64,000 bases of DNA from Escherichia fergusonii ATCC 35469 (lineage in GTDB: Bacteria; Pseudomonadota; Gammaproteobacteria; Enterobacterales; Enterobacteriaceae): positions 3,596,001-3,660,000 of the forward strand of contig NC_011740.1 of NCBI RefSeq assembly GCF_000026225.1, written 5' to 3'. This document shows positions 46,036 to 55,771 of the stretch, piece after piece (position 1 is the first letter of the stretch; each line of letters starts with the position of its first letter). The translations under genes and the position numbers were made by a program. The notes under the pieces are model-generated. The model worked only from the letters and a program-made list of their open reading frames with translations. It made no database searches and was not told the DNA's origin.

Positions 46036-46210
46036 TCTGCCTTTCGGTGAATACCTGAGACAAACAGTCTCAAGCACCCGTGGCTATTCTAGCTTAATAA
46101 GTTCTTTTCTTCTCCTTTATATAATCCTAAAAAAAACTCATAAAATTAATATATGAGACAATCTTTATTCAGCAGAAGATTATTAAAGGTTGCTCTATTA
46201 TTTAGCGATA

Positions 46211-46240
46211 AAAAAGCCTGCCAAATGGCAGGCTTTTTAA
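46211..46240 (-). terminator. Terminator of glyQS
   Basis: AAAAAGCCTGCC with GGCAGGCTTTTT, a symmetrical stem just past the glyS stop, with T runs on both strands. Confidence 0.88.
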
Positions 46241-46251
46241 TAACGACGTTA

Positions 46252-48321
46252 TTACTGCAACAGCGAAATATCCGCAACGCGCAGGAACAGTTCGCGCAGT
46301 TTCTCCAGCATGGTCAGACGGTTGATACGCAATTCTTTGTCATCAACCATTACCATCACTTTATCGAAGAAAGCATCGACCGGTTCACGCAGCTCAGCCA
46401 GTTCGACCAGCGCATCCTGGTAACGACCTTCGGCGAAGTACGGCTCCAGTTTATCGCGCAGCACAACCACCTGCATCGCCAGTTTAATTTCTTCCGGCTC
46501 TTTCAGAGTAGAGGCATTCACGCGGTCGCTCAGCACTTCGTCTGATTTCGCCAGGATGTTAGATACACGCTTATTCGCCGCCGCCAGTGCTGCCGCTGCA
46601 TCCAGCGTACGGAAGTGCGATACCGCTTTCATACGGGCATCAAAATCTGCCGGGCGAGTCGGACGACGCGCCAGTACCGCCTGGATGGTGTCAACGGTAT
46701 AACCTTCGTCCTGATACCAGGCGCGGAAGCGACCGAGCATAAAGTCGATAACGTCATCAACCACGTTGGCATTAGTCAGCTTATCGCCATACAGACGCAC
46801 CGCTTCTTCGGTCAGCGTTTGCAGATCAAGGTTGAGGTTCTTCTCAACGATAATACGCAGCACGCCAAGTGCGGCACGACGCAGCGCAAAGGGGTCTTTG
46901 TCGCCTTTCGGATGCTGACCGATACCGAAGATACCCGCCAGGGTATCCATCTTGTCAGCAATCGCCAGCGCACAAGCCACTGGGTTAGACGGCAGGTCAT
47001 CACCGGCAAAGCGCGGCTGATACTGCTCATTCAGCGCTACGGCGACATCTTCCGCTTCACCATCGTGACGCGCGTAGTGCATACCCATAACGCCCTGAGT
47101 GTCGGTGAACTCGAAGACCATGTTGGTCATCAGGTCGCACTTGGACAGCAGGCCCGCACGGGTTGCGTGGTTAACGTCAGCGCCAATCTGTTCAGCAATC
47201 CAGCCAGCCAGCGCCTGGATGCGGTCAGTTTTGTCGCGCAGTGTACCCAGCTGTTGCTGGAACAACACGGTTTGCAGGCGCGGCAGGTTATCTTCCAGAC
47301 GTTTTTTACGGTCGGTGTTGAAGAAGAACTCGGCATCCGCCAGACGTGGACGAACGACTTTCTCGTTACCAGAGATAATTTGCTGCGGATCTTTCGATTC
47401 GATATTGGCAACGAAGATAAAGTTCGGCAGCAGTTTGCCGTCGTTCGCATACACCGGGAAGTATTTCTGGTCACCTTTCATGGTGTAAACCAGCGCTTCA
47501 GACGGCACCGCGAGGAATTTCTCTTCGAATTTTGCGGTCAGCACAACCGGCCATTCCACCAGCGAAGCGACTTCTTCCAACAGGCTTTCGCTTAAGTCAG
47601 CGTTACCGCCAATCTTACGCGCGGCTTCTTCGGCATCGGCTTTAATCTTCGCCTTACGTTCTTCGTAATCGGCGATAACTTTCCCGCGCTCGCGCAGAAT
47701 TTCCGGATACTGATCGGCATTGTCGATAGTAAATTCCGGCTCGCCCATAAAGCGGTGGCCGCGAATCACGCGATCGGACTGAATGCCCAGAATGGTTGCC
47801 GGAATGACTTTGTCGCCCAGCAGCAGGGTCACGGTGTGAACCGGACGCACGAAGTGCACGTCGCTTGCGCCCCAACGCATCAGTTTCGGAATCGGCAGCT
47901 TCGCCAGCGAAGTGGCTACCATATTCGGCAGCAGTGCTTCGGTGCTTTCGCCCTTCACATGAGCGCGATACAGCAACCATTCGCCTTTATCGGTGGTCAG
48001 ACGCTCAGCCTGGTCAACGGTAATACCGCAACCACGCGCCCAACCTTCTGCCGCTTTACTCGGTTTACCTTCAGCATCGAACGCCTGAGCAATTGCCGGG
48101 CCACGTTTTTCGATTTCACGATCCGGTTGTGCTTCCGCCAGGTTAGCTACTTTCAGCGCCAGACGACGCGGAGCAGCAAACCATTGAACGGTGCCATGTG
48201 CGAGGCCAGCGTTATCCAGCTCCGCAGTAAAGTTCGCAGCAAAGGACTCAGCCAGGCTGCGCAGTGCTTTTGGTGGCAGCTCTTCAGTGCCGATTTCCAC
48301 CAGAAAAGTTTTCTCAGACAT
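46252..48321 (-). CDS. glyS: Glycyl-tRNA synthetase beta subunit
   Basis: 689 aa, normal length. It starts MSEKTFLVEIGTEELPPKAL, the typical beta-subunit N-terminus. B3/B4- and HD-like middle parts are followed by a C-terminal anticodon-binding helical domain. It acts as alpha2-beta2 with GlyQ to charge tRNA-Gly. It begins 9 bp past glyQ, so the two are cotranscribed. Confidence 0.98.
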   Translation of the reverse strand: MSEKTFLVEIGTEELPPKALRSLAESFAANFTAELDNAGLAHGTVQWFAAPRRLALKVANLAEAQPDREIEKRGPAIAQAFDAEGKPSKAAEGWARGCGITVDQAERLTTDKGEWLLYRAHVKGESTEALLPNMVATSLAKLPIPKLMRWGASDVHFVRPVHTVTLLLGDKVIPATILGIQSDRVIRGHRFMGEPEFTIDNADQYPEILRERGKVIADYEERKAKIKADAEEAARKIGGNADLSESLLEEVASLVEWPVVLTAKFEEKFLAVPSEALVYTMKGDQKYFPVYANDGKLLPNFIFVANIESKDPQQIISGNEKVVRPRLADAEFFFNTDRKKRLEDNLPRLQTVLFQQQLGTLRDKTDRIQALAGWIAEQIGADVNHATRAGLLSKCDLMTNMVFEFTDTQGVMGMHYARHDGEAEDVAVALNEQYQPRFAGDDLPSNPVACALAIADKMDTLAGIFGIGQHPKGDKDPFALRRAALGVLRIIVEKNLNLDLQTLTEEAVRLYGDKLTNANVVDDVIDFMLGRFRAWYQDEGYTVDTIQAVLARRPTRPADFDARMKAVSHFRTLDAAAALAAANKRVSNILAKSDEVLSDRVNASTLKEPEEIKLAMQVVVLRDKLEPYFAEGRYQDALVELAELREPVDAFFDKVMVMVDDKELRINRLTMLEKLRELFLRVADISLLQ

Positions 48322-48330
48322 AGCCGCCTC

Positions 48331-49242
48331 TTACTTATCTTTGTTGCACATCGGGAAGCCGAGGGCTTCACGGGAAGCGTAGTATGCTTCTGCCACTGCT
48401 TTGGTCAGGGTGCGAATGCGCAGAATGTAACGCTGACGCTCGGTGACGGAGATGGCTTTACGCGCATCCAGCAGGTTGAAGCTGTGGGCGGCTTTCAGAA
48501 TACGCTCGTAGGCTGGCAGCGGCAGTGGATTTTCCAGCGCCAGCAACTGCTGCGCTTCTTTCTCGTATTGCTCGAAGCAGGTGAACAGGAAGTCCACATC
48601 CGCGTATTCGAAGTTGTAAGTGGACTGCTCCACTTCGTTCTGATGGAACACGTCGCCGTAGGTGGTTTTACCCAGCGGGCCGTCGCTCCAGACCAGGTCG
48701 TAAACGCTGTCTACGCCCTGAATGTACATTGCCAGACGTTCCAGACCGTAGGTGATCTCGCCGGTAACCGGTTTACACTCCAGACCACCAACCTGCTGGA
48801 AGTAAGTGAACTGCGTCACTTCCATGCCGTTCAGCCACACTTCCCAGCCCAGCCCCCAGGCACCCAAAGTCGGGTTTTCCCAGTTATCTTCCACGAAACG
48901 GATATCGTGGATAGTCGGGTCCATGCCCAGCTCTTTCAGAGAACCGAGGTACAGCTCCTGAATATTGTCCGGCGATGGCTTAATAACCACCTGGAACTGA
49001 TAGTAGTGCTGTAAGCGGTTGGGGTTTTCGCCGTAGCGACCATCGGTCGGGCGACGAGAAGGCTGAACATAAGCAGCCGCCATCGGTTCTGGCCCCAGCG
49101 CGCGCAGACAGGTCATTGGGTGAGAGGTTCCCGCGCCGACTTCCATGTCCAATGGTTGAACAATGGTGCAGCCCTGGCGAGCCCAGTAATCCTGTAAGGT
49201 CAGGATCAAGCCCTGGAAGGTCCTGGTATCAAACTTTTGCAT
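48331..49242 (-). CDS. glyQ: Glycyl-tRNA synthetase alpha subunit
   Basis: 303 aa, beginning [20 protein letters not shown]. Class II catalytic subunit: motif-1/2 region with [25 protein letters not shown] (about 35-60) and [20 protein letters not shown]. It forms glycyl-adenylate. First gene of the pair. Confidence 0.98.
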
Positions 49243-49337
49243 ATTATTTCGTGCTGGATACGTGTGGATTTAAAGGAAGGGATCAGTATACCCGCTGGAT
49301 GGAAGATATACAGTACGAAACGGGAAAAAGGCAGGCC

Positions 49338-49640
49338 TTAGCGCATGGAAAGATGCAAAAAATGGCCATCCGCGTCAAAAGAACAGACAAACTGCTCTTT
49401 CCGGAAGGTATAACCGCGCATTTCGTAGCTTCCCTGGAACTGTTCGAAGGCGGTGACGTCGATTTTTTGCGCACCTGTATTATAGCGTTTTGCCGCCTGA
49501 TCTCTGCATAGCTCTTCCATATTCAATGACCGAATGGGATCAACCTTAACCCTTTGAGCTTTCTGTTCTGGTGGTGGTGTTGAACATCCTGCCATCAACA
49601 TAAGTACTATTGCTGGAAAGCAATACTTCATCATCATCAA
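49338..49640 (-). CDS. ysaB: YsaB, small lipoprotein
   Basis: 100 aa. Signal peptide with lipobox LMAGC (Cys at about residue 19), followed by TPPPEQKAQRVKV. The conserved core has three further features: ELCRDQAAKRYNTGAQKIDV, FEQFQGSYEMRGYTF and FVCSFDADGHF. Function unknown; anchored in the envelope by inference. Confidence 0.92.
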   Translation of the reverse strand: MMMMKYCFPAIVLMLMAGCSTPPPEQKAQRVKVDPIRSLNMEELCRDQAAKRYNTGAQKIDVTAFEQFQGSYEMRGYTFRKEQFVCSFDADGHFLHLSMR

Positions 49641-49808
49641 ATTACCGTCTTTTGCAGGTGAGTCTTATTATTGAGTTCTGTATAGTGGCTGAGGGGTAAG
49701 ATTTTACTCAAGCCATTATAATCTGTAGCCATAAAACTCAGATTAATCCAGTGCGATGCTTCAATGATTTATCGGTCAGAATTTTTTTAACCAGACACAG
49801 AGACACAG

Positions 49809-50804
49809 ATGCCACCCAAAATTTATTGGATTGATAACCTGCGAGGAATAGCCTGTTTAATGGTGGTGATGATTCATACCACCACATGGTATGTCACTAA
49901 TGCTCATAGCATTAGCCCTGAAAGTTGGGATTTGGCAAATGTACTAAACTCCGCGTCTCGTGTTAGCGTACCATTGTTTTTTATGATCTCAGGCTATCTC
50001 TTCTTTGGTGAACGAAGCGCTCAAACACGCCATTTTTTACGCATTGGATTGTGCCTGATTTTTTATAGCCTTGTGGCACTGTTATATATCTCGCTGTTCA
50101 CATCGATTAATATTGAGTTATCACTCAAAAATCTGCTGCAAAAACCCGTTTTTTATCACCTGTGGTTTTTCTTCGCCATTATTGTGATATATCTCGTTTC
50201 CCCGATTATTCAAGTGAGAAACATAAGCGGTAAGATGTTATTGATACTGATGGTTATTATCGGAATCATTGCTAATCCAAATACAGTACCGCAAAAAATC
50301 GATGGAGTCGAATGGCTACCAATAAATTTATATATCAACGGTGATACTGTCTATTACATTCTGTACGGCATGTTAGGTAGAGCTATCGGCATGATGAATA
50401 CCCAAAAGAGGTCGCTAACCTGGATAAGCGCAATACTGTTTGTTGCAGGAGTGTTTATCATCTCACGAGGCACACTGTATGAATTACAGTGGCGTGGCAA
50501 CTTTGCGGATACCTGGTATCTTTACTGTGGACCGATGGTATTTATTTGTGCGGTGTCATTACTGACATTCGTAAAAAATACGCTTAATACCCATACAGTT
50601 CCGGGACTTAACTTAATATCCCGTCATTCTCTGGGAATATATGGCTTTCATGCTTTTATCATTCATGCCTTGCGTACCCGTGGTCTTGAATTTAAAACAT
50701 CGCCATTGCTGGATATACTCTGGATATTTAGTATTACGCTGATCAGTAGCTTATTACTTTCTGTAATATTACAAAAAATTGATCGCAGAAGACTGGTCAG
50801 TTAG
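49809..50804 (+). CDS. wecH: WecH, O-acetyltransferase of enterobacterial common antigen
   Basis: 331 aa, acyltransferase-3 family with about ten membrane helices. The conserved N-terminal motif WIDNLRGIACLMVVMIHTTTW (about 7-27) holds the catalytic-type His at about 23. It O-acetylates GlcNAc residues of enterobacterial common antigen in E. coli. Monocistronic, convergent with yiaB. Confidence 0.94.
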   Translation: MPPKIYWIDNLRGIACLMVVMIHTTTWYVTNAHSISPESWDLANVLNSASRVSVPLFFMISGYLFFGERSAQTRHFLRIGLCLIFYSLVALLYISLFTSINIELSLKNLLQKPVFYHLWFFFAIIVIYLVSPIIQVRNISGKMLLILMVIIGIIANPNTVPQKIDGVEWLPINLYINGDTVYYILYGMLGRAIGMMNTQKRSLTWISAILFVAGVFIISRGTLYELQWRGNFADTWYLYCGPMVFICAVSLLTFVKNTLNTHTVPGLNLISRHSLGIYGFHAFIIHALRTRGLEFKTSPLLDILWIFSITLISSLLLSVILQKIDRRRLVS

Positions 50805-50868
50805 CAACCATTAGCCTGAAAAGTAGAATACCTTTCAGGCTTATACTCGAACCAGTGAGAATATAACA

Positions 50869-51210
50869 TTACTCCGCACGCATTAACTTTATTTGACCAA
50901 ATATACTGACGAAAAAAGCAACAGGATATATCACCATTTCATAAACATTAATGGGGGCATTCCTGACACCGAGAAACAACAGACCAACAGTAAGTAGTGC
51001 AACGAACTGGCAGATACGAGAAAATGTTTCATCTATATTGCTGAATCTTTCTGCACGTAGATATGAGTAAGTCACAAATGTGCCTGTCATTAACACGCCC
51101 AGAAAATAGCCTTTCCCACTCAACAGAGGGCATGAATACCATAGCCCCGCCAGGTAGACCAACGCACCAGTAAAAAATAATACTCTTGCTACTGCCTTTG
51201 AAATTTGCAT
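50869..51210 (-). CDS. yiaB: YiaB, YiaAB-family inner-membrane protein
   Basis: 113 aa from the ATG at 51210, chosen for the GGGAGG just upstream; the frame opens 14 codons earlier without support. Four membrane helices in two hairpins, with the repeated SCPLLSGKGYFLGVLM and NAPINVYEMVIYPVAFFV segments of the YiaA/YiaB family. Function unknown. The yiaA gene found next to it in K-12 is absent between here and wecH or xylB. Confidence 0.9.
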   Translation of the reverse strand: MQISKAVARVLFFTGALVYLAGLWYSCPLLSGKGYFLGVLMTGTFVTYSYLRAERFSNIDETFSRICQFVALLTVGLLFLGVRNAPINVYEMVIYPVAFFVSIFGQIKLMRAE

Positions 51211-51350
51211 TGTGACCTCCCTATCTCTATGACGGGGATACATTACGAGCAACTAACACAAGACAAAACTGAAAAATACCATTAACAAATGATTTTCAGA
51301 ATACATTCATATTAAATTTTTATTGATTTAAAAAATATATAGATTGGATA

Positions 51351-51380
51351 AATTCCCCTGCCCGGACAGACAGGGGAATT
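51351..51380. terminator. Terminator of the xylAB transcript
   Basis: AATTCCCCTG pairs perfectly with CAGGGGAATT just beyond the xylB stop, with A/T-rich flanks. Confidence 0.8.
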
Positions 51381-51382
51381 TA

Positions 51383-52837
51383 TTACCCCATAAGAGGCAG
51401 CAATTGCTGATAGAGACGACGGAAAGTGTCACGTTGTGGCTGATATGCCACATGACGTTGAGCATCTGGGGTATGGGTTTGCTCCAGTGGGAGTTGTGGT
51501 AGCAATTCTGCCAGCGACTTGTCTTTGCCGACGGCAATTTGTGCCAACCTGGCCGCGCCGAGTGCCGGACCAACATCACCGCCTGTACGATAATCCAGTT
51601 GCTGACCACTAATATCCGCCAGCATCTGACGCCAGTACGCACTACGCGCACCACCACCAATTAACGTTACGCTTTGCGGTTTAACACCACATGCGTGGAC
51701 CACATCCATACCATCGGCCAGGGCATATCCCACTCCCTCAAGCACTGCTTTTGCCAGCTCCGCCGGACCATGCTGATGGGTTAGTCCAAAGAAAACACCC
51801 TTCGCCTGTGGATTATTGTGTGGCGTGCGCTCGCCAGAAAGATAAGGTAAGAACCAGACAGGATCGGCCTTTTCATCAGCCTGTTGTGCTGCGTTAATCA
51901 GTACCGGAACAGATTCCATACCGGTTAATTTCGCCGCCCAGTCCAGACATGATGCCGCACTCAACATCACTGACATTAAATGCCAGCGTTCCGGCAATGC
52001 GTGGCAAAAGCTATGCACGGCGCTTTCCGGCTTGCTCAAAAAGCCTTCGCTAACAGCAAAGTACACACCAGATGTTCCGAGCGACAACATCGCCTGGTTT
52101 GCGTCAATCATTCCCACGCCGACGGCCCCTGCGGCGTTATCGCCCCCACCCGCAACAACAGGTACAGATGGCATTCCCCATGCACGGGCAACTTCCGGTA
52201 ATAACGTGCCGGTGATTTCACTGCCTTCGTAAAGCGCAGGCATATGATCACGGGTTAACTGACAGGCCTCCAGCATGACATCGCTCCAGTCACGCTTCGC
52301 CACATCCAGCCACATCGTTCCTGCGGCATCAGACATATCGCTGGCAAAATCGCCCGTCATACGCAGACGCAGATAATCTTTCGGCAGTAACACTTTTGCC
52401 ACCCGGCTGAAAACCTCCGGTTCGTGACGCTGAACCCAAAGCAGTTTTGGCGCAGTAAAGCCAGGCATCATCAGGTTGCCGGTGATAGCCCGAGACTGTG
52501 GTACTTTTTGCTCCAGCAAAGCACACTCTTCACCGCATCGACCGTCATTCCACAAAATAGCCGGGCGCAGAATCTGATTTTGCGAATCAAGAAGCGTTGC
52601 TCCATGCATCTGCCCGGCAATACCTAACGCTTTAACACCCTGTAGTGAATGCAACTGCCCCAATGCTTTTACAGCACGGTCGGTTGCCTGCCACCACTGT
52701 TCTGGATCTTGCTCTGACCAGAGAGGATAGGGGCGTGATACGGTAAGTTTTTCTGTATGCGACGCGACAACCTCACCCTGTTCATTGAGCAGAATAGCTT
52801 TTACACCCGATGTACCAAGATCTATCCCGATATACAT
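51383..52837 (-). CDS. xylB: Xylulokinase
   Basis: 484 aa from ATG 52837 (MYIGIDLGTSGVKAILLNEQG). FGGY sugar kinase: phosphate-1 motif DLGTSGVK at the start, MHGATLLD with substrate contact, catalytic Asp in VAGGGDNAAGAVGVG (about 233), and the C-terminal GGGARSAYWRQMLADI. It phosphorylates D-xylulose to xylulose 5-phosphate. 72 bp after xylA, with a hairpin (GCCCGGTA/TACCGGGC) between them. Confidence 0.97.
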   Translation of the reverse strand: MYIGIDLGTSGVKAILLNEQGEVVASHTEKLTVSRPYPLWSEQDPEQWWQATDRAVKALGQLHSLQGVKALGIAGQMHGATLLDSQNQILRPAILWNDGRCGEECALLEQKVPQSRAITGNLMMPGFTAPKLLWVQRHEPEVFSRVAKVLLPKDYLRLRMTGDFASDMSDAAGTMWLDVAKRDWSDVMLEACQLTRDHMPALYEGSEITGTLLPEVARAWGMPSVPVVAGGGDNAAGAVGVGMIDANQAMLSLGTSGVYFAVSEGFLSKPESAVHSFCHALPERWHLMSVMLSAASCLDWAAKLTGMESVPVLINAAQQADEKADPVWFLPYLSGERTPHNNPQAKGVFFGLTHQHGPAELAKAVLEGVGYALADGMDVVHACGVKPQSVTLIGGGARSAYWRQMLADISGQQLDYRTGGDVGPALGAARLAQIAVGKDKSLAELLPQLPLEQTHTPDAQRHVAYQPQRDTFRRLYQQLLPLMG

Positions 52838-52909
52838 AGCGATCATTCCTTACAAAAATGCCCGGTATCGCTACCGCTTACCGGGCTCAGGGACTGTCTT
52901 TGTTAACGA

Positions 52910-54232
52910 TTATTTATCGAACAAATAATGATTCACCAGACTTTCCAGTAATTCCTGGTGACCGCTCTGATGGACCGGAGACAGATTATGGTCCTGGGCA
53001 TATTTTGCCAGGTCACTCAGTGACATCTGGCCTTTCAGAATTTGCTGACCCAGCTCGCTATTCCAGCCGGAGTAACGCTGCGCCACACGTTTGTCCAGTT
53101 CACCGTCTTCAATCATACGGGCAGCCACTTTCAATGCCAGCGCCATAGTATCCATTGCGCCAATATGACCGTAGAACAAATCGTATTTATCGGTGCTCTG
53201 ACGACGAACTTTGGCGTCGAAGTTCAGACCACCGGTGGTAAAGCCACCCGCTTTAAGGATTTCATACATCACCAGCGCATTCTCTTCCACGCTGTTCGGG
53301 AACTGGTCGGTATCCCAGCCCAATTGCGCATCACCACGGTTGGCATCAACAGAGCCGAACAGCCCCAGCGCGATGGCGGTGGCAATTTCGTGGTGGAAAG
53401 AGTGACCTGCCAGCGTCGCATGGTTAGCTTCGATATTCAGTTTGATCTCTTTTTCCAGACCAAACTGTTTCAGGAAGCCATATACCGTGGCGGCATCGTA
53501 ATCGTACTGGTGTTTGGTTGGCTCCTGCGGTTTCGGCTCAATCAGCAGTGTGCCCTGGAAGCCAATTTTGTGTTTGTGCTCAACAACCATCTGCATGAAG
53601 CGCCCAAGTTGTTCGCGCTCCTGACGCAGATCGGTATTCAGCAGGGTTTCATAACCTTCACGACCACCCCACAGTACATAGTTTTCACCACCCAAGCGTT
53701 TGGTTGCTTCCATCGCGGTAACCACTTGTGTTGCCGCCCAACTAAAGACTTCTGGATCCGGGTTAGTTGCCGCCCCTGCGCCGTAGCGTGGGTTAGTAAA
53801 GCAGTTCGCTGTACCCCATAGCAGTTTCACACCGCTTTGTTCTTGTTTCGCTGCCAGCACATCAACCATTTCAGCGAAGTTATTTTTGTACTCTTTCAGC
53901 GATGCGCCTTCTGGTGACACGTCAACATCATGGAAACAGTAGAACGGTACATTCAGTTTGTGGAAGAATTCAAAGGCTACGTCAGCTTTACGTTTCGCCA
54001 GCATTAGCGCTTCACCCGGCTGTTGCCATGGGCGATCAAACGCGCCAACACCAAACATATCCGCACCGTTCCAGCAGAAGGTATGCCAGTAGCAGGCAGC
54101 AAAACGCAAGTGATCTTCCATACGTTTACCCAGTACCAGCTCATCAGGATTGTAATGGCGGAATGCTAACGGGTTAGTGGTTTTCGGGCCTTCGTAACGA
54201 ACACGGTCGAGTTGATCAAAATAAGCCTGCAT
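52910..54232 (-). CDS. xylA: D-xylose isomerase
   Basis: 440 aa, class II length. Active-site residues are present: FHDVDVSPEG (His101/Asp104 type), LWGTANCFTNPRY, IEPKPQEPTKHQYDYD (Glu and Lys ligands) and NIEANHATLAGHSF (Glu268/His271 type). It converts D-xylose to D-xylulose. Its promoter side faces xylR directly, because the transporter genes xylFGH that lie between them in K-12 are missing. Confidence 0.98.
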   Translation of the reverse strand: MQAYFDQLDRVRYEGPKTTNPLAFRHYNPDELVLGKRMEDHLRFAACYWHTFCWNGADMFGVGAFDRPWQQPGEALMLAKRKADVAFEFFHKLNVPFYCFHDVDVSPEGASLKEYKNNFAEMVDVLAAKQEQSGVKLLWGTANCFTNPRYGAGAATNPDPEVFSWAATQVVTAMEATKRLGGENYVLWGGREGYETLLNTDLRQEREQLGRFMQMVVEHKHKIGFQGTLLIEPKPQEPTKHQYDYDAATVYGFLKQFGLEKEIKLNIEANHATLAGHSFHHEIATAIALGLFGSVDANRGDAQLGWDTDQFPNSVEENALVMYEILKAGGFTTGGLNFDAKVRRQSTDKYDLFYGHIGAMDTMALALKVAARMIEDGELDKRVAQRYSGWNSELGQQILKGQMSLSDLAKYAQDHNLSPVHQSGHQELLESLVNHYLFDK

Positions 54233-54536
54233 ATTGAACTCCCTAATCAGGTAATACGGCGAGTAACTTCGATGCCTTAATACTGGAATTTCCTGATTTG
54301 ATGCTCAATTACGTTATTTCACACCCGAATTAAGAGAATACGCAATTGTGCGCTGGCTCGCAAAAACAACAAATTAAAAGCTGATCGCTGTCGAATATTA
54401 AAAAATAAACAAAAAACCATAACCCGAAGATAAAAAATGGGAATTGCTTTCCAGTTTTGAGTATGGTGAATTCGCAATGCATCATCGTAGTGATAATATC
54501 ATTTCGCCCATATTTAGCCGTGCAGGATATGTTCAC
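54233..54536. promoter_or_regulatory. xylA / xylR divergent control region without xylFGH
   Basis: 304 bp with no gene. On the minus strand TGTGAAATAACGTAATTGAGC (about 54303-54323) is a CRP-type site like the one between xylA and xylF in K-12. An A-rich stretch with AAAAACAACAAATTAAAAG (about 54361-54380) may hold XylR-type sites. The xylR promoter should lie in the AT-rich right half. The join left by the missing transporter genes cannot be placed exactly. Confidence 0.6.
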
Positions 54537-55718
54537 ATGTTTGATAAACGTCACCGTATCACTCTGTTATTTAATGCCAATAAAGCCTACGACCGGCAGG
54601 TTGTTGAAGGCGTGGGAGAATATTTACAGGCATCACAATCAGAATGGGACATATTCATTGAAGAGGATTTTCGGGCCCGGATTGATAACATTAAAGACTG
54701 GCTCGGCGATGGCGTAATAGCGGATTACGACGATGAAGAAATTGAACACTTACTGGCCGATGTTCATGTTCCCATTGTCGGCGTTGGTGGTTCTTACCAT
54801 CTGGCAGAAAATTATCCTTATGTACATTATGTCGCCACAGATAACCATGCATTGGTTGAAAGCGCCTTTTTGCATTTAAAAGAAAAAGGGATCAATCGTT
54901 TTGCTTTCTATGGTTTGCCTGCTGCCAGTGGCAAACGCTGGGCTGCCGAGCGAGAACATGCCTTCCGCCAGTTGGTTGCGAAAGAAAAATATCGTGGAGT
55001 GGTGTATCAGGGCCTACAAACCGCACCAGAAAACTGGCAACACGCCCAGAACAGACTGGCGGACTGGTTACAAACTTTGCCGCCGCAAACAGGCATAATT
55101 GCCGTCACAGATTCCCGCGCCCGACATATCCTGCAAGCTTGTGAGCATCTGCATATCCCGGTGCCAGAAAAATTAAGTGTTATTGGGATCGATAACGAAG
55201 AACTGACGCGCTACTTATCGCGTGTGGCACTCTCCTCCGTGGCTCAGGGAGCGCGGCAAATGGGCTATCAGGCGGCAAAATTGCTACATCGCTTGCTGAA
55301 CAAAGAAGAACTGCCGTTACAGCGAATCCTTGTTCCTCCTGTTCGTGTCATTGAGCGCCGTTCCACTGACTATCGTTCCCTGACCGATCCCGCTGTTATT
55401 CAGGCGATGCACTTTATTCGTAATCATGCCTGCAAAGGGATAAAGGTTGATCAGGTGCTTGATTCTGTGGGAATTTCTCGCTCAAACCTGGAGAAGCGCT
55501 TTAAAGAGGAAGTGGGCGAAACCATTCATGCCGTCATTCACGCTGAAAAACTGGAGAAAGCACGTAGCCTGTTGGTCTCTACCACATTGTCGATCAACGA
55601 AATTTCGCAGATGTGTGGCTATCCTTCACTACAGTATTTCTATTCAGTGTTTAAAAAAGAGTACGACACGACACCCAAAGAGTATCGCGATCGGCATAGT
55701 GAAGTGTTGGTGATTTAA
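54537..55718 (+). CDS. xylR: XylR, AraC-family activator of xylose genes
   Basis: 393 aa from ATG 54537 (MFDKRHRITLLFNANKAYDR), preceded by AGGA. A LacI/ribose-binding-like sensor domain (about 1-280) binds D-xylose. The C-terminal AraC domain has two helix-turn-helix motifs: VDQVLDSVGISRSNLEKRFKEE and INEISQMCGYPSLQYFYSVFKKEY. It activates xylA, and its usual second target xylF is absent here. Sequence intact. Confidence 0.97.
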   Translation: MFDKRHRITLLFNANKAYDRQVVEGVGEYLQASQSEWDIFIEEDFRARIDNIKDWLGDGVIADYDDEEIEHLLADVHVPIVGVGGSYHLAENYPYVHYVATDNHALVESAFLHLKEKGINRFAFYGLPAASGKRWAAEREHAFRQLVAKEKYRGVVYQGLQTAPENWQHAQNRLADWLQTLPPQTGIIAVTDSRARHILQACEHLHIPVPEKLSVIGIDNEELTRYLSRVALSSVAQGARQMGYQAAKLLHRLLNKEELPLQRILVPPVRVIERRSTDYRSLTDPAVIQAMHFIRNHACKGIKVDQVLDSVGISRSNLEKRFKEEVGETIHAVIHAEKLEKARSLLVSTTLSINEISQMCGYPSLQYFYSVFKKEYDTTPKEYRDRHSEVLVI

Positions 55719-55730
55719 AAGATACAAAAA

Positions 55731-55767
55731 AGCCGGAGAGCGCATTGAGCGTGTTCTTCCGGCTTTT
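55731..55767. terminator. Bidirectional terminator between xylR and bax
   Basis: AAAAAAGCCGGA with TCCGGCTTTT encloses a loop of about 20 bases. It serves the convergent xylR and bax transcripts. Confidence 0.8.
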
Positions 55768-55771
55768 AGGG

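Noticed and set aside
45930..46073. In-frame extension of hokA by 48 codons
   Set aside because: Hok proteins are about 50 residues and GGAGG precedes the internal ATG. The upstream part is the regulatory leader.
46615..47595. 326-codon rightward frame
   Set aside because: Lies wholly antisense to glyS. It has no ribosome site and its composition follows from the real gene's codon pattern.
47755..49014. 419-codon rightward frame
   Set aside because: Antisense shadow across glyS and glyQ, both of which are certain.
54444..54536. Upstream extension of xylR
   Set aside because: XylR homologues begin at MF(D/T)KRHRITLLF; the upstream 31 codons are control region.
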